NCBI GenBank assembly: GCA_947493195.1 | Contig: CANLQG010000002.1 | Span: forward strand, 62,001-126,000 | Source: an uncultured Sphingomonadaceae bacterium | GTDB taxonomy: Bacteria; Pseudomonadota; Alphaproteobacteria; Sphingomonadales; Sphingomonadaceae | Reading direction: 5' to 3' | Length of the DNA: 64,000 nt | Part shown: positions 63,908-64,000 of the stretch, in pieces | Layout: each line of letters begins with the position of its first letter | Numbering within the stretch: the first letter of the stretch is position 1 | Notes under the pieces: generated by a model | Databases searched by the model: none | What the model saw: the letters and a program-made list of their open reading frames with translations, nothing else | What the model was told of the DNA's origin: nothing | Translations under genes and position numbers: made by a program

Positions 63908-64000
63908 ATGGCCGCCGATTCTTCGGTTTCACCGATCAGCCGACCCGAGTTGGAATTCCAGCTGTTCGATGTCTTGAATATTCTCGAACTGGCCGAGCGG
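63908..64000 (+). CDS. acyl-CoA dehydrogenase, N-terminal fragment (continues beyond window)
   Basis: A GAAGGAG site five bases upstream marks the ATG at 63908. The 31 visible residues include ISRPELEFQLFDVLNI, which matches the start of FadE-like acyl-CoA dehydrogenases, whose N-terminal extension often reads RP-L-F-LYDVL. It would introduce a double bond into a CoA-activated intermediate. It is divergent from the MFE-2-like gene and shares the same TetR-type operator. With so little sequence, the family call is moderately sure. Confidence 0.65.
   Translation, partial: MAADSSVSPISRPELEFQLFDVLNILELAER

Noticed and set aside
1..64000. CRISPR arrays, rRNA genes, insertion sequences or transposase genes
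   Set aside because: None was seen; no regularly spaced repeat array and no DDE transposase motif in any supported gene.

Overview
The window looks like chromosomal DNA of a sphingomonad, most likely Erythrobacteraceae or Sphingomonadaceae (Alphaproteobacteria). This is inferred from GC-rich coding sequence, a TonB-dependent receptor, a LigM-like O-demethylase, a DUF5818-type small protein, an Acr3-type ars operon and an alphaproteobacterial LexA box. No rRNA gene or CRISPR array was seen.

Left part (1 to about 37,595): accessory DNA of an integrative element whose right end lies in the 3' end of a tRNA-Leu(CAG) gene next to a P4-type tyrosine integrase. The left end is not visible, and no second copy of the tRNA 3' end was noticed. 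From left to right it holds an AbiEi-type antitoxin with a palindromic operator, a TRIC-type channel, a doxX-dioxygenase-wrbA operon with a divergent LysR regulator, an AAA ATPase plus subtilisin-like protease pair, a mobilisation block (MobF relaxase, VirD4/TraD-like coupling protein, small accessory protein, candidate oriT), small element genes and ssb, an arsR-acr3-arsC-arsH operon, a DUF2493 protein, a RES-Xre toxin-antitoxin pair, ArdC, a MerR-controlled metal locus (methyltransferase, CDF efflux pump, cytochrome c-FTR1 permease), a ParB-like protein, a 1411-residue DNA methylase/Strawberry-notch helicase, a primase-like zinc-finger/toprim protein, a lytic transglycosylase, a DUF5818-like protein and the integrase. 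VirB2 to VirB11 type mating-pore genes are absent here, so the element is either mobilisable only or carries them to the left.

Middle part (37,595 to about 48,150): conserved chromosomal genes. These are tRNA-Leu, an NDUFA9-like NAD(P)-binding protein, a small transaldolase, an acyl-CoA synthetase, a 6-phosphogluconate-dehydrogenase-like oxidoreductase, an exported dienelactone-hydrolase-like protein, an MDR oxidoreductase and a Ku-LigD end-joining pair.

Right part (48,150 to the end): a catabolic island with a LigM-like demethylase, alpha/beta hydrolase, PRISE-type reductase, FAH-family hydrolase, TonB receptor, TetR regulator, KstD-like flavoprotein, cupin, an internally duplicated protein of unknown function, a NIPSNAP-like protein, a membrane PQQ dehydrogenase, an acyl-CoA ligase, an MFE-2-like SDR and the start of an acyl-CoA dehydrogenase. 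Near-identical palindromes (core TACRAACRTAYGTTYGTA) sit in two divergent promoters of this island, with half sites before the TonB receptor gene. I infer that the TetR protein controls the whole set, which would take up and degrade a cyclic (steroid, terpenoid or aromatic) substrate through CoA thioesters. The substrate is unknown.
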